A DNA stretch of 18,669 nt from contig JADCGM010000157.1 of the NCBI GenBank assembly GCA_020249025.1, positions 1 through 18,669 of the forward strand. Direction: 5' to 3'. The translations under genes and the position numbers were made by a program. This document shows, piece after piece, positions 1 through 7,537 of this stretch. Numbering within the stretch: the first letter of the stretch is position 1; every line of letters begins with the position of its first letter. The stretch comes from Alphaproteobacteria bacterium. GTDB lineage: Bacteria; Pseudomonadota; Alphaproteobacteria; Sphingomonadales; Sphingomonadaceae. The notes under the pieces are model-generated. The model saw nothing but the letters and a program-made list of their open reading frames with translations. It did no database searches and had not been told where the DNA came from.

Positions 1-1018
1 AGGCGAGCAACCCGGCGTTGATTTCCTGCGTCACCAGCTCGACACGGGTGTTGAGCATCTGTCCGGCGCGCGCCAAGCGATCGATCACGGTCGCCTGCCG
101 TTCGGCGACCGAGCGGCACGTCCGCATTGCGGGGCCGAGCCGCCGATCCATGAACGCGCCCAGCGTCTGCATCCCGCCCAGCGCCTGCTCCTGCAGGCTG
201 GCGATACGGTCGTGGACGATGTCGTAATAGGCCTGCGCCGCCCCGAAACGGAAACTCGTCCGGGCGTTGAGCGCCTCCGCCTCGCCGGACAGACCGACGA
301 GCCGGGTCAGCAGCGCCCGGTCGTCATCGACGCCGAGGTTCTCGGCCAGCCGGGTCACCAGCTGCCCGGCCTCGTCCTCGAGCCGCCGCAGCGACTGCGC
401 GGTCTCGCCGGCAAGCGGGAAGGCCAGCAGCGCCATCAGCCGATAGGTCTCGATCTCAAGGAGGTTGAGCACCAGCCGGCCGGTCACGATCGGGTCCGCC
501 CGCCGCATCACCAGATCGAAGCGCGTCATGCCGCGCCCGTCGGCGCGCAGATCGGTGACGACCCGCGCCGCCCCGCCCAATACGTCGGAGGCGATCAGTG
601 CATCGTGCGGATCGAGCCGCGCGGCAAAGTCGTCCGCCTCTTCGCCGACGGTCAGCGTGCAGAACACGAGCACCGGGCCGGGCAGCGCATCGATCCAGTC
701 CTGCGGGACCTCGTCGAGCGCGGTCGCCTGATCGCGGGCGGTGCTGCGGCGGAAGAAGGTCCAGCTCGAAAATTCGGAATGCCGCTCCCAGCGCAGCTGC
801 CACGCCCCGACATCGAGCTTGGCCCAGCTCGCATGCGGCTGCGGCGGCGAGCGTTTGAAGCGCTGGCAGAGCGCCGCCATGTGCGCCCGATCGGCATCGC
901 CGCCCTCGACGCCCGACAGCGTCGTGATCCGCGTCGCCAGAACGGGTGCGACCAGCGGCGTCGCCGGCCGCGCATGCACCTCGCCCAAGAGCCGGTCGCG
1001 GATATCGAGGAACTGCAT
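1..1018 (-). CDS. DUF3422-family protein, C-terminus cut off by the window edge
   Basis: I translated the reverse strand from the ATG at 1018 and found an open frame of 339 codons with no stop, running off the window start. The N-terminus carries GEVHARP (residues 12-18) and a stretch HSEFSSWTFFR (about 80-90). Both are hallmarks, as I recall them, of the DUF3422 family (Pfam PF11902, predicted membrane-anchored proteins, usually somewhat over 400 residues). The visible part is soluble and rich in charged helices, some of them possibly coiled coil. The membrane segments expected near the C-terminus would lie outside the window. The start lies 10 bases after the stop of the preceding 98-residue gene, with no clear ribosome binding site, so it is probably translated by coupling at the end of the bchG operon. 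The biochemical function is unknown. Family assignment is fairly sure, and any role in photosynthesis is only inferred from position. Confidence 0.75.
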   Translation of the reverse strand, partial: MQFLDIRDRLLGEVHARPATPLVAPVLATRITTLSGVEGGDADRAHMAALCQRFKRSPPQPHASWAKLDVGAWQLRWERHSEFSSWTFFRRSTARDQATALDEVPQDWIDALPGPVLVFCTLTVGEEADDFAARLDPHDALIASDVLGGAARVVTDLRADGRGMTRFDLVMRRADPIVTGRLVLNLLEIETYRLMALLAFPLAGETAQSLRRLEDEAGQLVTRLAENLGVDDDRALLTRLVGLSGEAEALNARTSFRFGAAQAYYDIVHDRIASLQEQALGGMQTLGAFMDRRLGPAMRTCRSVAERQATVIDRLARAGQMLNTRVELVTQEINAGLLA

Positions 1019-1028
1019 GACGATCCGA

Positions 1029-1325
1029 TCAGGCTTGGCGCGCGCGCGACGTCCGGCCGCGGCGCAGGACGCCGCGGTGCACGAGGTCGGCGAGGTGAAC
1101 CGGGAACGCCAGGGTCAGCAACAGCGCCACCCAGAGCCAGTCGCCATCGGCGATGACGATGCGTAGCGCGAGAACCATCGCGACGCCCGGCAGCAACGCC
1201 GCTGCCGCCGCGAACCATCTCATCCGACCGGAGACGACGAGCCAGATCGCTTCCAGCAGGAACACCGCGAGCACGACGTTGATCGCGCGGCCGCTCTCGA
1301 ACCAGGCGCTGAGCGGCCCACTCAT
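1029..1325 (-). CDS. Small membrane protein of unknown function (98 aa)
   Basis: I do not recognise this family. The protein has three likely membrane segments (about residues 15-31, 37-58 and 63-79) and a very basic, arginine-rich tail (RRGRTSRARQA), which would be cytoplasmic under the positive-inside rule. Its ATG at 1325 follows the TGA of tspO with a single base between (TGAGATG). It therefore looks translationally coupled to tspO and is probably a real gene rather than a chance frame. The downstream DUF3422 gene starts 10 bases after its stop. Its position, fixed between tspO and a membrane-anchored DUF3422 protein, suggests a shared envelope or membrane role, but nothing in the sequence says what that is. 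Confidence 0.7.
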   Translation of the reverse strand: MSGPLSAWFESGRAINVVLAVFLLEAIWLVVSGRMRWFAAAAALLPGVAMVLALRIVIADGDWLWVALLLTLAFPVHLADLVHRGVLRRGRTSRARQA

Positions 1326-1326
1326 C

Positions 1327-1806
1327 TCAGAACGGGCCGTTGCGGGCGACGATCTCGAAATTAAGCACGCCGGCGAAGCTGACCCACGCGATATAGGGCA
1401 GCAGCAGCACGGCAGCGGCGCGTGAGTAGCGCCCGCAGGCGACGATCAGAACCGCGACCGACAGCCAGAACAGCACCAGCTCGGCCAGCGCCCAGTCCGG
1501 CCGTTCGAGCCGGAAGAACAGCAGGCTCCACAGGATGCCGAGAAAGCCGTTGACCGCGAACAGCCCGACGAGAGTCGAGGCTTCGCTCCGCGTCGGCGCG
1601 GCGCGCCATGCCGTGATCGCAGCGAGCACGGCGCAGGCGAAGATCACCGTCCAGATGACGCCGAAGGCGGCGTCGGGCGGCGCCCATTCGGGGCGTTGGA
1701 GCCCGTGATACCAGGGATCGAGCCGGGTGATCGTCGCACCGAGCACAGACAGCATGTATGCCGCCAGCGCCGCGAGCGCGGTCGGAAGGGGCCAGGACCG
1801 GTTCAT
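1327..1806 (-). CDS. tspO: TspO/MBR-family tryptophan-rich membrane sensor
   Basis: This 159-residue protein has the five-helix pattern of TspO (also called CrtK in Rhodobacter). Family signatures are clear: WYHGLQRPEWAPP followed by FGVIWTVIF (about residues 32-55), NGFLGILWSLLFF in the third helix, and PYIAWVSFAGVLN near the end. Tryptophans are abundant, as expected. TspO proteins bind tetrapyrroles and, in Rhodobacter sphaeroides, negatively modulate photosynthesis gene expression in response to oxygen. A comparable role here is inferred. Its ATG overlaps the bchP stop (ATGA), so it belongs to the bchG-bch2-bchP transcription unit. It is complete, with usual length and no missing region. 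Confidence 0.93.
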   Translation of the reverse strand: MNRSWPLPTALAALAAYMLSVLGATITRLDPWYHGLQRPEWAPPDAAFGVIWTVIFACAVLAAITAWRAAPTRSEASTLVGLFAVNGFLGILWSLLFFRLERPDWALAELVLFWLSVAVLIVACGRYSRAAAVLLLPYIAWVSFAGVLNFEIVARNGPF

Positions 1807-2987
1807 GACCGCGCCGGGATCAGCCCGAACAGATGGGCGAGATCCTTCCCGAAGATCTTGGCATGCGCCAGCGGCCGGGCGCGCACGAGCCGTTTGTGCA
1901 TATAGGCCTGCCAGGTGAGCTGCTGGACATCCTTGTCGGCGCACATCTTGACGAAGCGCTCGCGCCGCGCGTCGGACGAGTACCAGAAATACTGCATGAT
2001 CCGGAGGATGAGGAACACGCGGCCGTGTTCGCGCATGAACTGGCGGCGCGCGTGCTTCAGCGCGCTGACCTTGCCGGTGGCGAGGAACTTGTCGACCGCC
2101 TCCGCCGCCATCCGCCCCGAACACATCGCATAATAGATGCCCTCGCCCGAGGCCGGTGCGACCACGCCTGCGGCATCGCCCGCGACCAGCACGTCGCGGC
2201 CGTTGTCCCAGCGTTTCAGGGGTTTGAGCGGGATCGGCGCGCCTTCGCAGCGCACCGTCGCAGCCCCCGTGAGGCCCGCGCGCTCGCGCAGCAGCGCCGT
2301 CGCCTCGCGCAGCGCGAAGCCCTTGTTGGCGCTGCCGACCCCGACGCTGCTGTGCGCCCCATGCGGGAACACCCAGCCGTAGAAGTCCGGCGACACGTCG
2401 CCCTGATAGTAGACGTCGCAGCGCGAGCCGTCGAAGTTGTCGACGGGCGTGTCGATGACCTCGTGGTAGGCGAAGACGCAGGGCATCCGCTCCGCGCCCG
2501 GGATCGACTGCCGCGCCACGCCCGATCGCGCGCCATCGGCGCCAATCACCGCACGAGTGCGGATCGTCTCGATCTCGCCGCCGCGCTCGAGCCGGTAGCG
2601 GACGAGCGTGGTGCCATCGCTGTCGTGATCGACCGACTCGAAGGTGCCGGTGCGCCGCTCGGCCCCGGCCCCGGCGGCGCGGACGCGCAGCCACTCGTCG
2701 AACACGTCGCGGTCGACCATGCCGACGAAGCCGTCGCCGACCGGCATGTCGACCACCGAGTCCGACGGCGCGACCATCCGCGCCGCGCGCGCCTTGGCGA
2801 CGAGCAGATGGTCGGGGATCTGGAAATCCTCGATCAGCCGCGGCGGGATCGCGCCGCCGCACGGCTTGATGCGCCCGGCGCGGTCGAGAAGCACGACCTT
2901 GCGCCCAGCGCGGGCCAGATCGGTCGCCGCGGTCGCCCCACAGGGCCCGCCGCCGACGATCACGGCGTCGTAGATCGCGGCGCTCAC
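1803..2987 (-). CDS. bchP: Geranylgeranyl (bacterio)chlorophyll reductase BchP
   Basis: This 394-residue flavoprotein reduces the geranylgeranyl tail of bacteriochlorophyll to phytyl with NADPH, the last step after BchG. The N-terminus has the dinucleotide-binding motif VGGGPCG (residues 11-17), then KPCGG (41-45), IGADGARSG (148-156) and the second FAD-contact motif AGDAAG (269-274). All are typical of the geranylgeranyl reductase family. The chosen start is a GTG at 2987, giving MSAAIYDAV; it overlaps the bch2 stop as GTGA and places the flavin motif at the usual distance from the N-terminus. The open frame extends much further upstream, but that part is antisense-type or out-of-frame noise within bch2. 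It sits between bch2 and tspO, as expected for the bchG-bch2-bchP block. Confidence 0.95.
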   Translation of the reverse strand: MSAAIYDAVIVGGGPCGATAATDLARAGRKVVLLDRAGRIKPCGGAIPPRLIEDFQIPDHLLVAKARAARMVAPSDSVVDMPVGDGFVGMVDRDVFDEWLRVRAAGAGAERRTGTFESVDHDSDGTTLVRYRLERGGEIETIRTRAVIGADGARSGVARQSIPGAERMPCVFAYHEVIDTPVDNFDGSRCDVYYQGDVSPDFYGWVFPHGAHSSVGVGSANKGFALREATALLRERAGLTGAATVRCEGAPIPLKPLKRWDNGRDVLVAGDAAGVVAPASGEGIYYAMCSGRMAAEAVDKFLATGKVSALKHARRQFMREHGRVFLILRIMQYFWYSSDARRERFVKMCADKDVQQLTWQAYMHKRLVRARPLAHAKIFGKDLAHLFGLIPARS

Positions 2988-4285
2988 GACGCCGGCCCCA
3001 TCACCGCACGGCTCGCGGCCGGCGGTCGCGCCGCCATGATCGCGGCGCCGAGGAACAGCACCGCCTCGGCGGCGAAGATCAGTTGGAAGGAGGGGGCGGT
3101 CGCCCCGGTGATCGCCCGCATGATGTCGACGCCGACCGCGCCGATCACCCCGCCGAGCCCGAACGCTATGGCCTGTGCGGCCCCCCAGATGCCCATTCGC
3201 ATGCCCTCCCGCGCGCGCGTGCCGGCTCCGGCGAGGCCCATCATCGCCCCGATTGCCGAAACCGCGAAAACTCCATTGGCAAAGCCGAGCAACGCGACAT
3301 TGGCCGCGATCGGCCAGCCCGGCCCGACCTCGGCGGCCATCGCCAGCCCGCCGAGCGCGAGCGCCGAGGCGACGCAGCCGAAAGTGATCCACGGCCGGAG
3401 ATCGCCCGGCCGCCGCCCCGCAAAGGCGCTGCCGCCGAGCCCGGCGAGGATCATTCCGATAAGGACGCCGCTGTGCTGCAGGCCTGACAGTTTGGTCGAG
3501 GCGGCCGGCGACATCGCGAAGACCAGCCCGGCGAACGGCTCGAGGATCAGGTCCTGCATGCTGTAGGCGAGCATCGAGACGAAGACGAAGAGCGTGAAGC
3601 GCCGCGCCTCGGCGTCGCCGCGGATCTCGGCGAGCGCTTCGCGGAAGTCGGCCGGCGGTGCGGCGGTGGGTGAGGGCTTCGGCGTCGTTTGCGCATCCTC
3701 GACGCCCGCGACGGCGACGAGCGCGACGAGGAAGGCGACGAGTACGACCCCGCCGGCGACCTGCGCCAGGCGCTGGATCGAGAAGGGTTCGAGCAGGCTG
3801 CCGGCGGTGCCGGCCGCGACGATGATGCCGGCGACCATGAGGATCCAGGTGATCGCCGCCGCCGCCGCCCGGCGCTCGTGCGCGACATGGGTCGCGAGCA
3901 GCGCCAGCAGCGAGGTGCCGGCCGCGCCGACGCCCGCGCCGATCAGCGCGAAGGCGACGATGGCGAGGGTCAGCCCCATCGCGAAGTTCGATCCGATGAC
4001 CGCCGTCGCATCGACCGCGAGCATCGTGCCCATGCCGAGAACGCCCATGCCGCCGATGATCCAGGGCGTCCGCCGCCGCCCGCTGTCGGAGCCATGGCCC
4101 CACAGCGGCCGCGACAGCTGCACGACATAATGCCAGGCGACGAGTCCCGCTGGGACCGCAGCGGCTAGCGCCAGCTCGACCACCATGACGCGGTTGAGGA
4201 GCGATGTGGCGAGCATCGCCATCGCCCCGATCGCGAACTGCACGAAGCCGAGGCGCACGATCTGCGGCCAACTCATTCCGGTCAT
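2984..4285 (-). CDS. bch2: PucC-like BCD-family membrane protein (Bch2/ORF428 type)
   Basis: This is a 433-residue, roughly 12-helix protein of the PucC/LhaA/ORF428 group (bacteriochlorophyll delivery branch of the major facilitator superfamily). It shares family features with lhaA in this window: LLNRVMVVEL near the first helices, a GHGSDSGRRRTPWI loop (the lhaA counterpart is GHRSDEHRSFLGWRRVPYI), and SMQDLILEPFAG in the second half (lhaA: AMQDALLEPYG). A long Pro/Ala-rich cytoplasmic loop separates the two halves. Position between bchG and bchP identifies it as the Bch2/ORF428 member rather than pucC. Family members help assemble light-harvesting complexes or deliver pigment, but the exact role of this member is not established. 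The ATG at 4285 overlaps the bchG stop (ATGA). An internal ATG three codons later is possible but less coupled. Confidence 0.9.
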   Translation of the reverse strand: MTGMSWPQIVRLGFVQFAIGAMAMLATSLLNRVMVVELALAAAVPAGLVAWHYVVQLSRPLWGHGSDSGRRRTPWIIGGMGVLGMGTMLAVDATAVIGSNFAMGLTLAIVAFALIGAGVGAAGTSLLALLATHVAHERRAAAAAITWILMVAGIIVAAGTAGSLLEPFSIQRLAQVAGGVVLVAFLVALVAVAGVEDAQTTPKPSPTAAPPADFREALAEIRGDAEARRFTLFVFVSMLAYSMQDLILEPFAGLVFAMSPAASTKLSGLQHSGVLIGMILAGLGGSAFAGRRPGDLRPWITFGCVASALALGGLAMAAEVGPGWPIAANVALLGFANGVFAVSAIGAMMGLAGAGTRAREGMRMGIWGAAQAIAFGLGGVIGAVGVDIMRAITGATAPSFQLIFAAEAVLFLGAAIMAARPPAASRAVMGPAS

Positions 4286-5184
4286 GACGCTGCTCCCAGG
4301 CCGAATGCGGCGGCCAGCATTCCAAGGACGTAAAGCGTGGTGCCCGTGGCGTTGTACCAGGGGGCGAAACGGCGCGGATCGCGCAGCAGCCGCAGCATCA
4401 GCAGCAGCTGGACGCCGAGCGACGCCGCCACCGCGGCGGCCGCCGCCGGGCTCGTCCAGCGCGCCAGCAACACGACGACGACGATCTGCGGCAGAGCCAT
4501 CACTGCACAGGCGAGAAGGGCTGCGGTGCGGGTGCCGAGCAGCACCGGAATCGAGCGCACGCCCATGGCGCTGTCGCCCTCGACCGCCTTGAAATCGTTG
4601 AGGGTCATGATGCCCCAGGCGCCGAAGCTGTAGAGCAGCAGGATCGCCAGCGTATGGACGGTCGGCAGGCCGCCGAGCATCACCGACGCGCCGGTGAACC
4701 AGGTCAGCCCCTCATAGGTCAACGCGACGGTCGCCGGCCCCCACCAGCCGCTCGCCTTCAGCCGCAGCGGCGGCGCGCTGTAGATCCAGGCGCAGACGAG
4801 GCCGAGACAGGTCGCCGCGAACACCCAGAACCCGGTCAGGAAGGACACGATGAGCGCGGCGATCGTGCCGGCGATCGCGATGCCCAATCCCCAGCGCCCC
4901 GGGATCCGGCCCGACGGAATCGGGCGGCCGGGCTCGTTGATGGCGTCTACATGGCGGTCGAACCAGTCGTTGATCGCCTGACTCGTCCCGCAGACCAGCG
5001 GTCCGGTCAGCAGCAGGCCGGCGAGCAGGAAGGCCCAGCGTTCGGCGACCGGCTCACCCGACGACACGACGCCGCACAGGAAGGCCCACATCGGCGGAAA
5101 CCAGGTGATCGGCTTCGACAGCTCCACCACATCCGCCAGCGCCGGACGCGTGATTCGCAAGGCGGGTGATGCGGTCCCCGGCAT
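4282..5184 (-). CDS. bchG: Bacteriochlorophyll synthase BchG
   Basis: This 300-residue polytopic UbiA-family prenyltransferase esterifies bacteriochlorophyllide a with geranylgeranyl diphosphate. The first Asp-rich motif NDWFDRHVDAINEPGRPIPS (residues 72-91) is the signature of chlorophyll/bacteriochlorophyll synthases. The second-half motifs YSAPPLRLK and NDFKAVEGD are also present. Eight or so hydrophobic helices follow a short polar N-terminus. It is the first gene of the coupled set bchG-bch2-bchP-tspO. The upstream gap of 96 bases to ppsR carries a candidate promoter with an overlapping PpsR-type palindrome. The mRNA just upstream of the ATG reads CCTCCTC and shows no Shine-Dalgarno sequence, so initiation may be leaderless (inference). 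Confidence 0.95.
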   Translation of the reverse strand: MPGTASPALRITRPALADVVELSKPITWFPPMWAFLCGVVSSGEPVAERWAFLLAGLLLTGPLVCGTSQAINDWFDRHVDAINEPGRPIPSGRIPGRWGLGIAIAGTIAALIVSFLTGFWVFAATCLGLVCAWIYSAPPLRLKASGWWGPATVALTYEGLTWFTGASVMLGGLPTVHTLAILLLYSFGAWGIMTLNDFKAVEGDSAMGVRSIPVLLGTRTAALLACAVMALPQIVVVVLLARWTSPAAAAAVAASLGVQLLLMLRLLRDPRRFAPWYNATGTTLYVLGMLAAAFGLGAAS

Positions 5185-5190
5185 ATGAGG

Positions 5191-5219
5191 AGGCTATGCC
5201 TGACACCCCTATCCGTCAA
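5191..5219 (-). promoter_or_regulatory. Candidate sigma70-like promoter of bchG
   Basis: On the minus strand, TTGACG (5219-5214) is separated by 17 bases from TAGCCT (5196-5191). Only about six bases lie between the -10 hexamer and the bchG ATG at 5184, so the predicted start of transcription falls on or next to the start codon. The -10 hexamer is identical to that of the bchF promoter candidate in this window, which strengthens the call. Identified by eye with no score computed. Confidence 0.45.
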
Positions 5220-5231
5220 GCCGGGCTGACA
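5214..5231 (-). promoter_or_regulatory. Candidate PpsR/CrtJ operator at bchG
   Basis: Read on the plus strand, this is CGTCAAGCCGGGCTGACA. It matches the known PpsR/CrtJ palindrome TGTC-N10-GACA at seven of eight defined positions, with C for T at the first. One half-site coincides with the -35 hexamer of the bchG promoter candidate, so bound repressor would block polymerase. The ppsR gene ends 50 bases away. Confidence 0.5.
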
Positions 5232-5280
5232 CTCGTGGATGTGCTGGAACGCGCCCTGGACTGGTCCGCTCGGGGCGGCG

Positions 5281-6684
5281 TCAGTCCTCGGCGCCCGACA
5301 GGTTGCCGAGGCCGTGACGATGCAGCTTGGAGTAGAGGCTCTGGCGGCTGAGGCCGAGGATTTCGGCGGCCGAGGCGCGGTTGTCGGAAGTGTAGGCGAG
5401 CGCCGCCTCGATGCAGAGCCGCTCGATGAGATCGGTGCTTTCGCGCACGATCGATTTGAGCGGCATCCGGCCGACGAGTTCGGTGAGCTGCTCGACCGAG
5501 CGCGGCAGATCACGCTCGACCGGCGGCAGGTCGCGCAGCCGGCGGCCGACCGGGCGGATGCAGAAGCCGAAGCCCTCGCCGCCGCTGCCGCCGCGCGCGG
5601 CCGACACCTCGACCTCCTCCTGCCCGCCGTCGACGCCGAACAGGATCGTCGCGACGTTGCGAACGGTCGGATGCTCGGCGAGCTGGCCGAGAATGAGATC
5701 GAGATCGATGCCCGGCCGTCCGAGCAGTTCCGCGAGCTGCCGGCCGCGCAGCTGCGCCATTGACGTCGCCTGTGCGAGCTCGGCGAAGGCGGTGTTGGCG
5801 CTGACGATCCGCAGCTCCGCATCCGTCACCACGAACGCGTCCGGCATCTGCTCGAGCATGTCGAGAAGGCGCTGGTCGGTGTCAGGTGCGCCGCGGCGGC
5901 TGCCGTCGCCGATGCGCAGCAGATGGAAGCTCGCGCCTTCCTGCCGGAAGGCCGAGGCGGTCACCGTCACCTCCCGTCCGTCGCCTGCCAGCCGGACGCG
6001 CAGCGGCACGACCAGCGCGCCGGCGGTGACGGCCCCGAGAAAGGCGACGATGGTGTCGCGATCCTCCGCAGCGAACAGCCCGGTGACAGCCTTGGCGGAG
6101 GACGGCAGTGCGCCGACCAGCGCCGCCGCCGGCGGATTGATCTCCCGGACCCGGCCCGATCCCGCCTCGGCGATGACCATCGCCTCGCCGCTGCGGTCGA
6201 ACAGCATGCGGTAGCGGGCCTCCGCCTGCCGGAGCCGCATATGGTCCCGCTCCAGCGACTGCTGGACCTGCAGCAGCCGCTGCTGCAGCGCCGCGGTGGC
6301 GCTGAGGTCCCGGCCGATGGCGAGGAAGCCGCCGCTGCCGAGCGACAGCAGGCGGTAGCGCATCGGCAGACCGCTGTCGCCGAGCTGGTGATTGATCTGC
6401 CGCCAGCCCGAGCGGCGGCTGCCGCTGAGCATTTCCTCGACCTTGGGCCGGCTCTCGACGGTGACGGTGTCGACCCAGGCGCGGCCGATCCACTGGCGCA
6501 CCTCGCCGAGTTCGCGCCGGCCGGCGGCGACATCGAGAATGGTCCCATCGGGGTCGAGCACGAGCACCAGCTCGCCGGCCTGGCTCGCGAGCTGCGAGGC
6601 CGCCGCCGCGTCGAGCGGCCCGGGCGACTGTTCGGGATTGTTGAAGCCGAGCGAGAGCTCGAGGCTGTCGCGGGGATCAAGCAC
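5281..6684 (-). CDS. ppsR: PpsR/CrtJ transcriptional repressor of photosynthesis genes
   Basis: This 467-residue protein has the PpsR layout: an N-terminal PAS domain (about 35-130), a glutamine-containing linker helix (LQQRLLQVQQSLERDHMRLRQAE, about 133-155), PAS1 (about 156-260), PAS2 (about 272-380), and a Fis-type helix-turn-helix at the end (about 418-460, with NRASAAEILGLSRQSLYSKL). It represses bacteriochlorophyll, carotenoid and light-harvesting genes under oxygen by binding TGT-N12-ACA sites. Only two cysteines occur, C375 and C424. C424 sits in the DNA-binding region at the same number as the redox-active cysteine of Rhodobacter sphaeroides PpsR, but the partner near 251 is absent. 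The start is a GTG, 11 bases after the aerR stop, with no strong ribosome binding site, suggesting coupling to aerR. Confidence 0.95.
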   Translation of the reverse strand: MLDPRDSLELSLGFNNPEQSPGPLDAAAASQLASQAGELVLVLDPDGTILDVAAGRRELGEVRQWIGRAWVDTVTVESRPKVEEMLSGSRRSGWRQINHQLGDSGLPMRYRLLSLGSGGFLAIGRDLSATAALQQRLLQVQQSLERDHMRLRQAEARYRMLFDRSGEAMVIAEAGSGRVREINPPAAALVGALPSSAKAVTGLFAAEDRDTIVAFLGAVTAGALVVPLRVRLAGDGREVTVTASAFRQEGASFHLLRIGDGSRRGAPDTDQRLLDMLEQMPDAFVVTDAELRIVSANTAFAELAQATSMAQLRGRQLAELLGRPGIDLDLILGQLAEHPTVRNVATILFGVDGGQEEVEVSAARGGSGGEGFGFCIRPVGRRLRDLPPVERDLPRSVEQLTELVGRMPLKSIVRESTDLIERLCIEAALAYTSDNRASAAEILGLSRQSLYSKLHRHGLGNLSGAED

Positions 6685-6695
6685 GGCGGGCGTCG

Positions 6696-7526
6696 TCAGC
6701 GGACCACGACAGCGCTGCGGCTGTCGAGCAATTCTCCGGCCATCTGGAGCGCCTCAAGCGCCGTGCCCGCCGTGGCGTCCGCGCCCGCGGCTTCGGCGAG
6801 CCCGGGGTTCTCGGCGATCGCGCGACCGCCGAGCATCACGAGAGCTTGTGGGTTGTGGGACACGCTGCGCACCGCCCGGACCAGAGAGGAGAGCGCGTCG
6901 ATATTGCAGTCACAACTGACCGTCAACGCGATGAGATCGAAGTGGTTGGCGCTGACCGCACCCAGCAATTCCGCGCGTCCCGCACCGGTCAGCAGCTCGG
7001 TGCCCCAGCCCGCGCGCGAGAAGCACTCGGCGATCATTGCGGTTCCGAAACTGTGCTGGTCGCCCGGGAAGGGCGCGAACAGCGCGAAGCGGTCGCCGGA
7101 GGCATAGCGCGCGAAGTTCGGCGTCCGCCACGCCACCTCGTGGAGCAGTTCCTGCAATCGCCACAAGGCCATGGTGACATCGACGAACTCGGCCGAGTCG
7201 TCGTCCCAGAACTCGCCGATCCGGCGGGCGGCCGGGGCAAGCAGGTCGACGAACACAGTCTCCAGCGGCACCCCGTCGGCCAGATGCGAATCGACCTGGG
7301 CGACGAGATCGGCGGTTTCGCCCTCGAGCGCGTTGGTAACGAAGGTTTGGACGTCCGCAGGCGCGATGCCGCGTGCCTCGAGCGTGCGCACGCCGCCGTC
7401 GCCGATCAGGCGCGACGCGATCTCCATGACCATCGATTCGCTGACGAGACCGCGCGGGCGTTCGGCGAACGCCACCGACTTCGTCCGGCGAAGTTGTCGT
7501 GATCCTGCCCCAAGCACGGACGCCAT
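6696..7526 (-). CDS. aerR: AerR/PpaA antirepressor with B12-binding-type (SCHIC) domain
   Basis: This 276-residue protein has a helical N-terminal region (about 55-135) and a Rossmann-like cobalamin-binding-type domain (about 145-270). The latter contains DQHSFG (156-161), a full DxHxxG motif with H158 as possible axial ligand, then LTVSCDCN (201-208) and LGG (232-234). AerR/PpaA proteins bind cobalamin or heme and antagonise PpsR/CrtJ in response to light and oxygen. The start at 7526 was chosen because AGGAG precedes it by six bases. The open frame continues 39 codons upstream without a ribosome binding site and crosses the predicted promoter. It is followed 11 bases later by ppsR, so the two opposing regulators are co-transcribed. 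It is divergent from bchF. Confidence 0.92.
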   Translation of the reverse strand: MASVLGAGSRQLRRTKSVAFAERPRGLVSESMVMEIASRLIGDGGVRTLEARGIAPADVQTFVTNALEGETADLVAQVDSHLADGVPLETVFVDLLAPAARRIGEFWDDDSAEFVDVTMALWRLQELLHEVAWRTPNFARYASGDRFALFAPFPGDQHSFGTAMIAECFSRAGWGTELLTGAGRAELLGAVSANHFDLIALTVSCDCNIDALSSLVRAVRSVSHNPQALVMLGGRAIAENPGLAEAAGADATAGTALEALQMAGELLDSRSAVVVR

Positions 7527-7532
7527 CTCAGG

Positions 7533-7537
7533 CTCCT
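7533..7537 (-). promoter_or_regulatory. Ribosome binding site deciding the aerR start
   Basis: AGGAG on the minus strand lies six bases before the ATG at 7526. It supports this start over the in-frame start at 7643, which has no such site. Confidence 0.6.

Noticed and set aside
212..1156. A 314-codon plus-strand open frame at the left end.
   Set aside because: The opposite strand encodes a DUF3422 protein and a coupled small membrane protein with recognisable features. The plus-strand product is Arg/Gly/Pro-rich noise without a ribosome binding site.
1833..3566. A 577-codon plus-strand open frame.
   Set aside because: It is the antisense shadow of bchP and bch2 and shows no recognisable domains.
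5232..5280. Possible rho-independent terminator between ppsR and bchG.
   Set aside because: I found no convincing stem followed by a T-run on the minus strand, so read-through from ppsR into bchG cannot be excluded.
5187..5351. A plus-strand AGGAGG (5188-5193) followed closely by an ATG, suggesting a small gene between bchG and ppsR.
   Set aside because: The frame runs into the antisense of ppsR after about 30 codons with unremarkable composition. The bases are better explained as the bchG promoter region on the other strand.
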